A stretch of DNA of 64,000 nucleotides. Origin: Thalassotalea insulae (GTDB lineage Bacteria; Pseudomonadota; Gammaproteobacteria; Enterobacterales; Alteromonadaceae). Under the pieces are notes generated by a model, which was not told the DNA's origin, did no database searches, and saw only the letters and a list, made by a program, of their open reading frames with translations. Shown here in pieces: positions 9,181 to 16,927 of this stretch. The stretch covers positions 2,914,001 to 2,978,000 of the forward strand of contig NZ_BSST01000001.1 of the NCBI RefSeq assembly GCF_030161395.1, given 5' to 3'. Made by a program: the position numbers and the translations under genes. Position 1 is the stretch's first letter; every line of letters begins with the position of its first letter.

Positions 9181-10692
9181 ATGTCAGAAGCAAATCAAAT
9201 TAAAAATATTGTCATCGTTGGCGGAGGTTCCGCAGGTTGGATGACTGCCGCTATGCTCTCCAGACAGCTTGAATCGAATATTAGTATTACTTTAGTTGAG
9301 TCTGATGAAATAAGTACCATAGGAGTTGGTGAGGCCACTATTCCGCCTATTAGAGCTTTTAATGGTATGCTGGGAATTAATGAGAGTGAGTTTGTAAGTT
9401 CTTGTAATGGTTCATTTAAATTAGGTATCAAATTTGAAAATTGGGCTAGAAAAGAAGAGCAATATTTTCACCCTTTTGGCCGTTATGCGGTTGATTTTGA
9501 TTACATCCCATTTCCTTATTTTTGGAATAAACAACGAGCAGTAGGAAATAAAAGGCCGTTACAGGATTATTCCAGCGCGTGGCAGTTAGCCCAGCATGAT
9601 AGGTTTTCAATACCTTCTACGGATAAGCAATCATTGTTTTCAGGTTTTGAATATGCCTACCACTTTGATGCTGGTTTATACGCTAATTTCTTGCATGATT
9701 ACGCTAAAGAAAGAGGAGTAAAAAGACAAGAGGGGACGATTGTCAAAGTTGATACGGACCTCAATAATGGCTTTATTAAATCGGTAACGTTAGCTAGTGG
9801 TCAACAAATAGAGGGAGATTTCTTTATTGATTGTAGTGGCGGTAGAGCACTACTTCTAAGTGATGCACTAGGGGTCAAATTTATCGATTGGTCAGAGCAT
9901 TTATTATGTGATCGTGCTGTTGCTGTACAGACATCTCATATTAAACCTATTAGCCCATATACACGATCAATTGCCGGAGATTTTGGTTGGCAGTGGCGCA
10001 TTCCTCTCCAAACTCGAATGGGAAATGGCTTAGTTTACTCGAGTGAGTTTATGAGTGAACAGACAGCTATGGAGGAATTGATAACCAGCGTAGACGGTAA
10101 GGTATTAACGGAACCTAAACCTATAAAGTTTAAAGTTGGACGACGCGAGAAGTTTTGGTCTAAAAACTGTGTGGCAATCGGACTTTCTGCCGGATTTTTA
10201 GAGCCTTTAGAGTCAACAAGTTTGCATCTTATTCAAAGTGCTATTATGAGGTTAGTAAACTTATTTCCAAATAAAAATTGTGATGAAATTAATACGGATC
10301 TTTTTAATAAGCAGACGACAGAAGAGTACGAACATATTCGAGACTTTATTATCTTGCATTATAAAGCGACAAAAAGAGATGATAGTGAGTTTTGGCGATA
10401 TTGTCAGCATATGAAAATTCCTGATTCATTACAAAATCAGATTGATTTATTTTCGACACATGGACACCTGGATCTTTCGAATAAAAATTTATTTAAGCAT
10501 GAAAATTGGTTAGCAGTATTGACAGGACAAAATATTCTGCCAAAAGAGGTAGCACCAATATTACATTATAAGCAGGCAGTCGACTTACCCGGAACATTGA
10601 GCTCGATACTAAGCAGCATGGAACAGATCGTGAAACAAGTACCCACGCACGAGAATTTTATCAAAGAGCATTGTCAATTTGTTCAGAAGTAA
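9181..10692 (+). CDS. Flavin-dependent tryptophan-halogenase family protein
   Basis: A 503-residue FAD-dependent enzyme of the PrnA/RebH superfamily, which uses reduced flavin, chloride or bromide and oxygen to halogenate aromatic substrates. FAD-binding GGGSAG is at 14-19 and GVGEAT at 48-53. K80 sits in NGSFKLGIKFENW, the context of PrnA catalytic Lys79. The WxWxIP motif reads WQWRIP (270-275), and LEPLESTS includes E344 and S345, matching the PrnA Glu346 region. All key residues are therefore present. No flavin reductase or TonB-dependent receptor lies next to it. AAGG precedes ATG 9181. It interrupts the acs-aroF interval and seems acquired (see 10734). The substrate cannot be told. Confidence 0.88.
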   Translation: MSEANQIKNIVIVGGGSAGWMTAAMLSRQLESNISITLVESDEISTIGVGEATIPPIRAFNGMLGINESEFVSSCNGSFKLGIKFENWARKEEQYFHPFGRYAVDFDYIPFPYFWNKQRAVGNKRPLQDYSSAWQLAQHDRFSIPSTDKQSLFSGFEYAYHFDAGLYANFLHDYAKERGVKRQEGTIVKVDTDLNNGFIKSVTLASGQQIEGDFFIDCSGGRALLLSDALGVKFIDWSEHLLCDRAVAVQTSHIKPISPYTRSIAGDFGWQWRIPLQTRMGNGLVYSSEFMSEQTAMEELITSVDGKVLTEPKPIKFKVGRREKFWSKNCVAIGLSAGFLEPLESTSLHLIQSAIMRLVNLFPNKNCDEINTDLFNKQTTEEYEHIRDFIILHYKATKRDDSEFWRYCQHMKIPDSLQNQIDLFSTHGHLDLSNKNLFKHENWLAVLTGQNILPKEVAPILHYKQAVDLPGTLSSILSSMEQIVKQVPTHENFIKEHCQFVQK

Positions 10693-10733
10693 TCAGTAAA
10701 ATTTAAGCGATAGCTTGGCTTAAAACCAGCTAA

Positions 10734-10787
10734 GATTCTGCGGTTGTCGATAACTTGATTGAACACCGTATTAGGCAGGCTAGTTAG
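10734..10787 (+). pseudogene. Relic of a second acs 3' end
   Basis: The frame starting at 10734 reads DSAVVDNLIEHRIRQAS then stop. It aligns with the acs C-terminus DPAVVDNLIENRIVHG then stop. The similarity continues after the stop into a terminator with the same stem and loop as that of acs. Upstream of 10734 resemblance fades quickly. It is a truncated, diverged acs tail left on the far side of the halogenase. Confidence 0.8.
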
Positions 10788-10799
10788 TAGTGATTAGAG

Positions 10800-10824
10800 T
10801 AAAGCGCCGTCAGGCGCTTTTTTA
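10800..10824 (+). terminator. Terminator duplicated from the acs 3' region
   Basis: AAAGCGCC (10801-10808), loop GTCA, GGCGCTTT and a T run: the same core as the acs terminator at 8716-8740. It now terminates halogenase transcription. Confidence 0.88.
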
Positions 10825-10880
10825 TTGGCTAGAATTCAGCTCACAATTTAATAAAAAGCTTTTACTTCTATTTATTTCTG

Positions 10881-10898
10881 TGTAAGATAATGATTACA
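10881..10898. promoter_or_regulatory. TyrR-type box 1 upstream of aroF
   Basis: TGTAAGATAATGATTACA fits the TyrR consensus TGTAAA-N6-TTTACA, with the invariant G at position 2 and C at position 17. It lies about 150 bases before aroF. TyrR represses aroF-tyrA in enterics in response to tyrosine. Confidence 0.6.
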
Positions 10899-10903
10899 AA
10901 ATG

Positions 10904-10921
10904 AGTAAATAAAACTTTACG
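10904..10921. promoter_or_regulatory. TyrR-type box 2 upstream of aroF
   Basis: AGTAAATAAAACTTTACG keeps the inner GTAAA-N6-TTTAC of the TyrR consensus. It is centred 23 bases from box 1, the spacing typical of cooperating strong and weak TyrR boxes. Confidence 0.6.
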
Positions 10922-11045
10922 ATTTTATTTTTTATGAAAAATAGCCAACAATACTTTTATTATTACCTTCCCTTTTATTGCTAATTCTATTTAGCAAGCT
11001 GCTCATTTATTCTTTTTTAACTCGCTGTAATTTTTGGAAACTATT

Positions 11046-12158
11046 ATGTCTGACTTAACTAATCCTAATATAAATTCAAATGTAAGCCCTAAAGGCTCAT
11101 TAAACGACATTCATGTTAATGCTGAAGAAGTTTTAATTACCCCTCAGAAGTTAAGGGATGAATTACCATTGCCTGATTCTGGGCGAGAGTTTGTTATTCA
11201 GGCTCGCCGCGAAATTGCAGATATTATTCATAAGAAAGACCACCGATTGCTAGTGATCAGTGGCCCTTGTTCGGTGCATGACATTGATGCGGCGTTGGAA
11301 TATGCGCGAAAGTTAAAAGTGCTACATGATGAGTATCAAGATACCCTTTATATCGTGATGCGGGTTTACTTTGAAAAACCAAGAACGACGGTTGGCTGGA
11401 AAGGATTGATAAATGATCCTGATATGAATGGTTCTTTTGATGTTGAGTCCGGACTGCGCAAGGCTCGAAAGTTACTGCTAGCATTAACTGAAATGGGATT
11501 GCCTTTGGCAACTGAGGCATTAGACCCCATCAGTCCTCAGTATTTAGCCGAATTATTCAGTTGGTCAGCTATTGGTGCCCGTACCACTGAATCACAAACA
11601 CATAGAGAAATGGCAAGTGGTTTATCTATGCCTATAGGTTTTAAAAACGGGACTAACGGTAGTCTAGGGGTCGCGATTAATGCGATGCAGTCGGCAGCGT
11701 CTTCGCACCGTTTTATGGGGATTAATCGCCAAGGGCAGGTGGCATTAATTAAGACAAAAGGCAACCCTGACGGGCATGTGATTTTACGTGGAGGTAAACA
11801 GCCGAACTATGACGCAGCCAGTATAGCGATTTGTGAACGAGAGCTGGCGGATCATCAGTTAGAGCCTGGTATTGTGGTTGATTGTTCTCATGGTAATTCC
11901 AATAAAGACTATTGCCGTCAACCGGAAGTGGCGGATAATGTTTTTCAGCAAATAATTCAGGGGAATCGTTCTATTATTGGCATAATGCTGGAAAGTCACC
12001 TTAATGCCGGGAATCAAAGTGCTGAGTTACCGAAATCTGAACTAAAATATGGAGTATCTGTTACTGATGCCTGTATTGATTTTTCGACTACGGAAAAATT
12101 GTTGAGTGATAGTGTGATCTTACTGAAAGATGTTTTACAACAACGAAGCGGATGTTAA
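11046..12158 (+). CDS. aroF: 3-deoxy-7-phosphoheptulonate (DAHP) synthase, class I
   Basis: Condenses phosphoenolpyruvate and erythrose 4-phosphate in the first step of the shikimate pathway. About 370 residues; recognisable motifs are LLVISGPCSVHD, VMRVYFEKPRTTVGWKGLINDP, GARTTESQTHREMASGLSMPIGFKNGT and DCSHGNSNKD. A TTG at 11034 is in frame, but the ATG at 11046 with TGGA seven bases upstream is preferred. It is nine bases before tyrA and preceded by two TyrR-type boxes, so it most likely corresponds to the tyrosine-regulated isozyme AroF; the feedback specificity itself is inferred from context. Confidence 0.95.
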   Translation: MSDLTNPNINSNVSPKGSLNDIHVNAEEVLITPQKLRDELPLPDSGREFVIQARREIADIIHKKDHRLLVISGPCSVHDIDAALEYARKLKVLHDEYQDTLYIVMRVYFEKPRTTVGWKGLINDPDMNGSFDVESGLRKARKLLLALTEMGLPLATEALDPISPQYLAELFSWSAIGARTTESQTHREMASGLSMPIGFKNGTNGSLGVAINAMQSAASSHRFMGINRQGQVALIKTKGNPDGHVILRGGKQPNYDAASIAICERELADHQLEPGIVVDCSHGNSNKDYCRQPEVADNVFQQIIQGNRSIIGIMLESHLNAGNQSAELPKSELKYGVSVTDACIDFSTTEKLLSDSVILLKDVLQQRSGC

Positions 12159-12167
12159 TACGTATTC

Positions 12168-13307
12168 ATGGATAACAAAGATATAGCGCCAGAATTAACA
12201 TTATTGCGTGATCAAATTGACGATATTGATAGTCAGTTAGTGAAATTGCTGGTTAAGCGGCTGGCAGTAACGACTAAAGTTGGGGCATTAAAGAGTAAAG
12301 TCGGTATGCCAATATATGCACCAGAGCGTGAAGCTCAGCTGCTGGCTAGCCGGAGAGAACAGGCAAAAACTCTTGGTGTTTGCCCTGATCTCATTGAAGA
12401 TATATTACGACGTTTAATGCGTGATTCTTATGTTAGCCAAGATGCCAGTGGTTATCGTTGCGTCAATAGCGAATGTCGTAAAGTGGTGATTGTTGGCGGT
12501 GCAGGGCAGTTAGGACAAATCTTCGTTGACTTGTTCCAACGCTCTAGCTATCAGGTAGCAACGTTAGAGCAGGCTGACTGGCCGCAAAGTGATAAAATAT
12601 TAGCAGATGCCAGCGTAGTGATAGTTGCTGTGCCAATTCGTATTACTGCAAATATTATTCAGCAGTTAAAGCATTTACCGCAAGACTGTATTTTGGCGGA
12701 TATTACCAGTATTAAAGAATCTCCCGTTTATGAGATGATGAAAGTACATACTGGCCCGGTTGTTGGATTACACCCAATGTTTGGGCCTGATGTATCTAGT
12801 TTAATAAAACAAACCATCATCGTCTGTCAAGGCCGACAAGCAGAGCAATATCAGTGGTTACTCGAGCAGTTTCAGGTTTGGGGGGCTAAAATTTACCCGA
12901 TAGAAGCCTCAACTCATGATCGAGCGATGTCGATGGTGCAAGTCATGCGTCATTTTTCAACCATAGCCTACGGTTATCACCTAATGACGGAAGGGGCAGA
13001 TATTGCCCAGTTAGTAGAAATGAGTTCACCGATTTATCGCTTAGAGCTTATTATGGTCGGACGATTATTTGCACAAGATCCCATTCTTTACACCGATATT
13101 ATTTTTTCTAATCAGGATAATATTGGCATGATGAAGCGCTTTGCCTATCGTTTTCTGGAACTGTTAGAAGATGTTGAAGCTGGCGATAAAGAGGCATTTG
13201 TTACCATGTTTGATCAGGTATCCCATTGGTTTGGTGATTATGCCGATATCTTTTTACAAGAAAGTAAATCAATGTTATTAAAGGCAAATGAACTGAAAAA
13301 ACATTAA
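12168..13307 (+). CDS. tyrA: Bifunctional chorismate mutase/prephenate dehydrogenase TyrA
   Basis: Converts chorismate to prephenate and then to 4-hydroxyphenylpyruvate for tyrosine. The AroQ chorismate mutase domain is residues about 5-90 (LLRDQIDDIDSQLVKLLVKRLAVTTKVG). The dehydrogenase domain begins with the NAD-binding VVIVGGAGQLGQIFVDLF (about 105-122) and contains DITSIKESPVYEMM and GLHPMFGPDV. At 379 residues it matches enteric T-proteins. Translation is probably coupled to aroF, nine bases upstream, since no good ribosome binding site is seen. Confidence 0.97.
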   Translation: MDNKDIAPELTLLRDQIDDIDSQLVKLLVKRLAVTTKVGALKSKVGMPIYAPEREAQLLASRREQAKTLGVCPDLIEDILRRLMRDSYVSQDASGYRCVNSECRKVVIVGGAGQLGQIFVDLFQRSSYQVATLEQADWPQSDKILADASVVIVAVPIRITANIIQQLKHLPQDCILADITSIKESPVYEMMKVHTGPVVGLHPMFGPDVSSLIKQTIIVCQGRQAEQYQWLLEQFQVWGAKIYPIEASTHDRAMSMVQVMRHFSTIAYGYHLMTEGADIAQLVEMSSPIYRLELIMVGRLFAQDPILYTDIIFSNQDNIGMMKRFAYRFLELLEDVEAGDKEAFVTMFDQVSHWFGDYADIFLQESKSMLLKANELKKH

Positions 13308-13796
13308 GTGAAATCAATGAAACCTTTAATGCTTGTGCTGCTAATAACTTTGAGCTGCGTGCAACTTGCTGGCTGCACGAGCCAACAAAGTCGTGCTGAC
13401 ATGTTAATTGGAAAGACGACTCAAACTGAATTATTTAATCAATTTAACGGTTTTGCTCAGGATTATCAGCACTTTTTGGTGAATGAGGTGCAGCAACAGC
13501 AGATTCAAAATTGGCCTGACGATATTACAATTGATGTTTTTTTTGGTACTTGGTGTCATGACAGTCAGCGAGAGGTGCCTCAGTTATTAAAACTGCTAAG
13601 TTATAACCCCAACATTAGTATCTCTTTAGTCGCATTGGATTATCACAAAAGCGAACCGCTTGGTTTGGCAGAAGCTAATAATATTCAGTTTACACCGACC
13701 TTTATTGTGTATCGTCATGGCAGAGAAATGGGTCGAATTATAGAGCGGGCAAATAGTTCGATAGTCAAAGATATCAATCAAATGCTAATGCTTTAA
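13308..13796 (+). CDS. Thioredoxin-like lipoprotein in the aroF-tyrA operon
   Basis: A 162-residue predicted lipoprotein. The signal segment LMLVLLITLSCVQLAGC puts the lipobox cysteine at residue 23. A thioredoxin-like fold follows, with VFFGTWCHDSQREVPQL (C83 in a CHDS monothiol motif rather than CxxC) and FTPTFIVYRHG containing the cis-proline. A periplasmic thiol role is likely, but the missing second cysteine argues against a plain disulfide oxidoreductase. The GTG start at 13308 directly abuts the tyrA stop; an ATG at 13317 is an alternative. It is co-transcribed with tyrA, but no metabolic link is evident. Confidence 0.72.
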   Translation: MKSMKPLMLVLLITLSCVQLAGCTSQQSRADMLIGKTTQTELFNQFNGFAQDYQHFLVNEVQQQQIQNWPDDITIDVFFGTWCHDSQREVPQLLKLLSYNPNISISLVALDYHKSEPLGLAEANNIQFTPTFIVYRHGREMGRIIERANSSIVKDINQMLML

Positions 13797-13872
13797 ACTA
13801 ATGCCTTATACGGCTACTGTCATTGGCTTTTTAACGAGTATTGGAAAGTTGCGGTGATAAGTAGAGAGGAAT

Positions 13873-13904
13873 GCTCAGGACAGAAAATATTTACTCTCCT
13901 GAGC
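13873..13904. terminator. Possible terminator between convergent genes
   Basis: GCTCAGGA (13873-13880) and TCCTGAGC (13897-13904) form an 8-base-pair stem with a 16-base loop between two converging genes. It lacks a clean T run, so termination is uncertain. Confidence 0.3.
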
Positions 13905-13914
13905 GGTGTTTTAT

Positions 13915-14091
13915 TTACTCTTCATCATCACTTTTAAATAAGCAATGCTTGGTATAATCTGTCGCTTCATTCGCGCTCCAGTCACCTTTCGGTTTTTCTT
14001 TTAATTGTTCGCACCAATCTTTGCTACCGACTTCAGGAGCGCAAGCGGTGAATAATACTAATGAAAATATAGCGATAAGTGTTTTATACAT
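13915..14091 (-). CDS. Small DUF3012-type lipoprotein
   Basis: A 58-residue protein beginning MYKTLIAIFSLVLFTAC, with the lipobox cysteine at residue 17. The mature part APEVGSKDWCEQLKEKP and GDWSANEATDYTKHCLF carries two further cysteines (27 and 50) and matches the DUF3012 small lipoprotein pattern as I remember it. Function is unknown. GAGAG lies about eight bases before the ATG at 14091. It is too short to appear in most gene lists but has a coherent signal peptide and conserved motif. Confidence 0.75.
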   Translation of the reverse strand: MYKTLIAIFSLVLFTACAPEVGSKDWCEQLKEKPKGDWSANEATDYTKHCLFKSDDEE

Positions 14092-14188
14092 AAGAGGCTC
14101 TCTTTTTAATGGGATAGTTTGATTATTAATTTAGTCGGGCTATTGTAAGTAAAAATCATTGCTTTTGTACAACAATTCTACCTTGGTT

Positions 14189-15274
14189 CTATTGGTTGTA
14201 TGTTTTTTGAACGGTAGATGTATGATCAAACTGTTCAAAAACATTTAATTGTCTAACACCTGGTAACATTGTTAAATTTCTTTTAATTAGTTCGTTTTGT
14301 TGTTTTTGCTCCAATTGGTGATACATTGGTGAAATAACCGCGCTATGTAATTGTTTGGTATCGACATATAGAAAAGGGTTCTGTTCAAAGAATGGGGCTT
14401 TATTCGAACAATTTGCCAGCGGTTTTATTAAAAAACCTTTATCCAACCAACCTGTAATAGAGGTCCCCCATTTTATTTTGAATTGAAGAGCGCCATCGGT
14501 AATGAATGGGCGAGATTTTCCGATATGCATTGACCCGAAGTTTTGCTCAGTTAAGTATTGTGCCCCAAACACATAACAAGCACTAATAGCAGCCATTGAT
14601 AAGTACTTTTTATCACTATTTAAAACTCCTACCGACCATAATCTCGGCTCATTCTTACTATAATCGATAACTTGTCCTGCAACTCTATTATTTTCATGCA
14701 CAACAAACAGTAGTTTTACCGTACCTTGCTGATAACCCTGTTTAAACTTGTCAAACTTCATGGGAATATCCTGCCCTTGGTAGCGATTATTTAAGTAGGG
14801 GAGATACATGTGATAATAAAACAGTTCAACATCACTAATATCATTTGAGATTTCATACGTTAGGTTATTACGTCTAATTTTTTTGAGATCTGATTTTGCG
14901 CCCTGACTTTTAGAAGATAGGGGGAGAGCTAGCGAAGAATCTATCCACTGTGGAATGAAAAAACTTTTATCACAACGTAACATTTTGATATCGGCAGGCA
15001 AACCATCAGCAACTAAGTAGCATGCATTATGTTGGTTTTTATTTAACAGCGTTTTAATTTGTAAAATATTTTTTTTGCCTAAATTATCTTCTTGACTAAC
15101 ATCATCAAAAAATAACGAAGATATATAATTTTTTTGAACCTTTGAGCCAATATGGATAATAGTAAATGACTGATCTAATTTGGTGTTACTCCCTGAAATT
15201 ATCCATACATGGGATTGCCAAAAACCAAATAGCGATTTATAAATGTGTTTAAATTTGAAAATTAGCTTATTCAC
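14189..15274 (-). CDS. FemAB/GNAT-like acyltransferase family protein
   Basis: A 361-residue protein with no signal peptide. The central region SDLKKIRRNNLTYEISND followed by FYYHMYLPYLNNRY and a C-terminal half containing KLLFVVHENNRVAGQVIDYSKNEPRLWSVGVLN resembles FemAB-type proteins, double-GNAT enzymes that transfer aminoacyl or acyl groups to cell-wall or small-molecule acceptors. The start is uncertain: GTG at 15274 has no ribosome binding site, and the next in-frame ATG is about 98 codons in. It is divergent from the HD-GNAT-oxygenase operon, with 155 bases between them, suggesting a shared control region. The substrate is unknown. Confidence 0.6.
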   Translation of the reverse strand: MNKLIFKFKHIYKSLFGFWQSHVWIISGSNTKLDQSFTIIHIGSKVQKNYISSLFFDDVSQEDNLGKKNILQIKTLLNKNQHNACYLVADGLPADIKMLRCDKSFFIPQWIDSSLALPLSSKSQGAKSDLKKIRRNNLTYEISNDISDVELFYYHMYLPYLNNRYQGQDIPMKFDKFKQGYQQGTVKLLFVVHENNRVAGQVIDYSKNEPRLWSVGVLNSDKKYLSMAAISACYVFGAQYLTEQNFGSMHIGKSRPFITDGALQFKIKWGTSITGWLDKGFLIKPLANCSNKAPFFEQNPFLYVDTKQLHSAVISPMYHQLEQKQQNELIKRNLTMLPGVRQLNVFEQFDHTSTVQKTYNQ

Positions 15275-15429
15275 GGGGGGTTATATAATTTTGTATTTAT
15301 TTTTCAGCTACTTTACTTGTTTGGGTACAAATAGTGAATGCTTTTATAACGAAGAGAGGCAAAAATAGAAAATTCTAAAAGAGTCACATATACTTGGCTA
15401 AAGCAGATAAATAAACGAAGTAACTATCA

Positions 15430-16173
15430 TTGAATAATCAGAGTTATGCGCAAAATTACCCACAGTTGTTTAATCAGGCAATAGCATTAAAATATAGTGA
15501 TGAAGAGTTAAGGCTACTTAAGAAAGCGTTTGATTTTGCACAACAGTTCTCACATGGCGTGTACCGAGCTCAAGGTATTCCATTAATTAATCATCTAGTA
15601 CGCACCGCAAGTATTGTTATGCATAATAAACAAGCGATATCGTTAGTTATTGTATCGTTATTGCATGCTGTCTATGTTATTCATAAGTTTGATCACAGTG
15701 TTCGAACTGCTGAAATAACTTCGCGAAGTGAGGAACTCGTTGCTTTATTTGGCCATGATATCAATCAACTGATTATCGCCTATGAAGAGCTGCACTGGTA
15801 TAAACAGGAAGAGATAAAGGCATACTTGGCACAAGCTGAACGATTGCCGCAACAAACAAAAGATTTGATATTGATCCGGTTAGCAAACGAGTTAGAAGAT
15901 CATCTAGATTTAGCTATGAGCTACAGTAGCGATGAGCGAATTCAAAGACGAAGCTTTGCCTATGGCTATGAATGTGTTGAATTAGCAAAGCATATTGGAT
16001 TTATTGATATTGGAGAGCAGATTAAGTCAATACTCGATCAGCAAAAAGAATTTTTTCCCGCAGAGTTTCTTCGCGTTACAGCTCGACAAGGCTATGAGAT
16101 AAGCCAGGTGAAATGGCCTAAAACACTACTCGAAAAGATAAAAAGCTTTATAAAGTCACTACTGAAAAAGTAG
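15430..16173 (+). CDS. RelA/SpoT-type HD-domain protein with altered metal motif
   Basis: A 247-residue protein resembling the N-terminal hydrolase domain of RelA/SpoT proteins: KKAFDFAQQFSHGVYRAQGIPLINHLVRTA (H42, H55), then VSLLHAVY where active enzymes have LLHD, and RLANELEDHLDL where they have KLADRLHN. The His-Asp pair is thus His79-Ala80, removing a metal ligand. No synthetase, TGS or ACT domain follows. It may be a (p)ppGpp-hydrolase-like pseudoenzyme or act on another nucleotide. TTG 15430 is the only plausible start. The next gene begins six bases after its stop. Confidence 0.68.
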   Translation: MNNQSYAQNYPQLFNQAIALKYSDEELRLLKKAFDFAQQFSHGVYRAQGIPLINHLVRTASIVMHNKQAISLVIVSLLHAVYVIHKFDHSVRTAEITSRSEELVALFGHDINQLIIAYEELHWYKQEEIKAYLAQAERLPQQTKDLILIRLANELEDHLDLAMSYSSDERIQRRSFAYGYECVELAKHIGFIDIGEQIKSILDQQKEFFPAEFLRVTARQGYEISQVKWPKTLLEKIKSFIKSLLKK

Positions 16174-16179
16174 CTTACG

Positions 16180-16926
16180 ATGAACGAGTACCTAGAAAAA
16201 GCTGTCACTCAATTTCCTCAACCGAGTTTAATAAATCGCATTGCTGTTACTCTTTTCCATTATTTTCCTCGTCGCTTAATTGCTTTTGTGTTTCAGTCAC
16301 ACTGTAAACTTTATCAACACACTTTATTATTAAAAAAGAATATTTTTCCAGCAGAGTCTTTACCTGAAGTACAAAATTTACTGCCTAGTGACGTTGAAAT
16401 AGGCTTATTAAATGAAGATATACTTGAGCAAATGATACGTCATTCAGAGGCACTACCTGAAAAATACTATCGGCAAAGGCTGGCTGAGGGAGATATTTGT
16501 TATTATCAAACCTATAAACAAGAGCTTGTTAATTACAACTGGATCAGTTTAACCACGTGTAGTACTTATCGGGGCAGTGCAAAGGAAATCCCGTTTTATT
16601 GGTTAGGTAAAGGTCAAGCATTTACCTATGACTTTTATACTTATCAACAATATAGGCGTAAAGGTTATGGTGCTATGATCAAACGCTATATGATCGCTGA
16701 CTTAGCGGCGAAAGGTATCAATACTATTTATAGTTCAGTAGAGCCCGGTAATATAAATTCGTTAAACATTCATTTAAGGTTAGGTTATCAACTTGTAAAT
16801 GCAATTCAAAACTTTAAGTTCATGGATAAAACATTTTCTTTATGGGCTAACGAGCACTATCGCCAAAAAATACTAAAATGGTTGATTTCTTATCAGCATC
16901 AATTAAATAGTAAAAAACGGAAATAG
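16180..16926 (+). CDS. GNAT-family N-acetyltransferase
   Basis: A 248-residue protein whose C-terminal half carries the acetyl-CoA-binding signature FYTYQQYRRKGYGAMIKRYMI (RxxGxG) followed by VEPGNINSLNIHLRLGYQLV, the classic late GNAT motif. The first 90 residues are variable and do not resemble a known domain. The acceptor is unknown. It is the middle gene of a tight three-gene operon: six bases after the HD gene, and one base before the oxygenase-like gene. Confidence 0.78.
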   Translation: MNEYLEKAVTQFPQPSLINRIAVTLFHYFPRRLIAFVFQSHCKLYQHTLLLKKNIFPAESLPEVQNLLPSDVEIGLLNEDILEQMIRHSEALPEKYYRQRLAEGDICYYQTYKQELVNYNWISLTTCSTYRGSAKEIPFYWLGKGQAFTYDFYTYQQYRRKGYGAMIKRYMIADLAAKGINTIYSSVEPGNINSLNIHLRLGYQLVNAIQNFKFMDKTFSLWANEHYRQKILKWLISYQHQLNSKKRK

Positions 16927-16927
16927 C

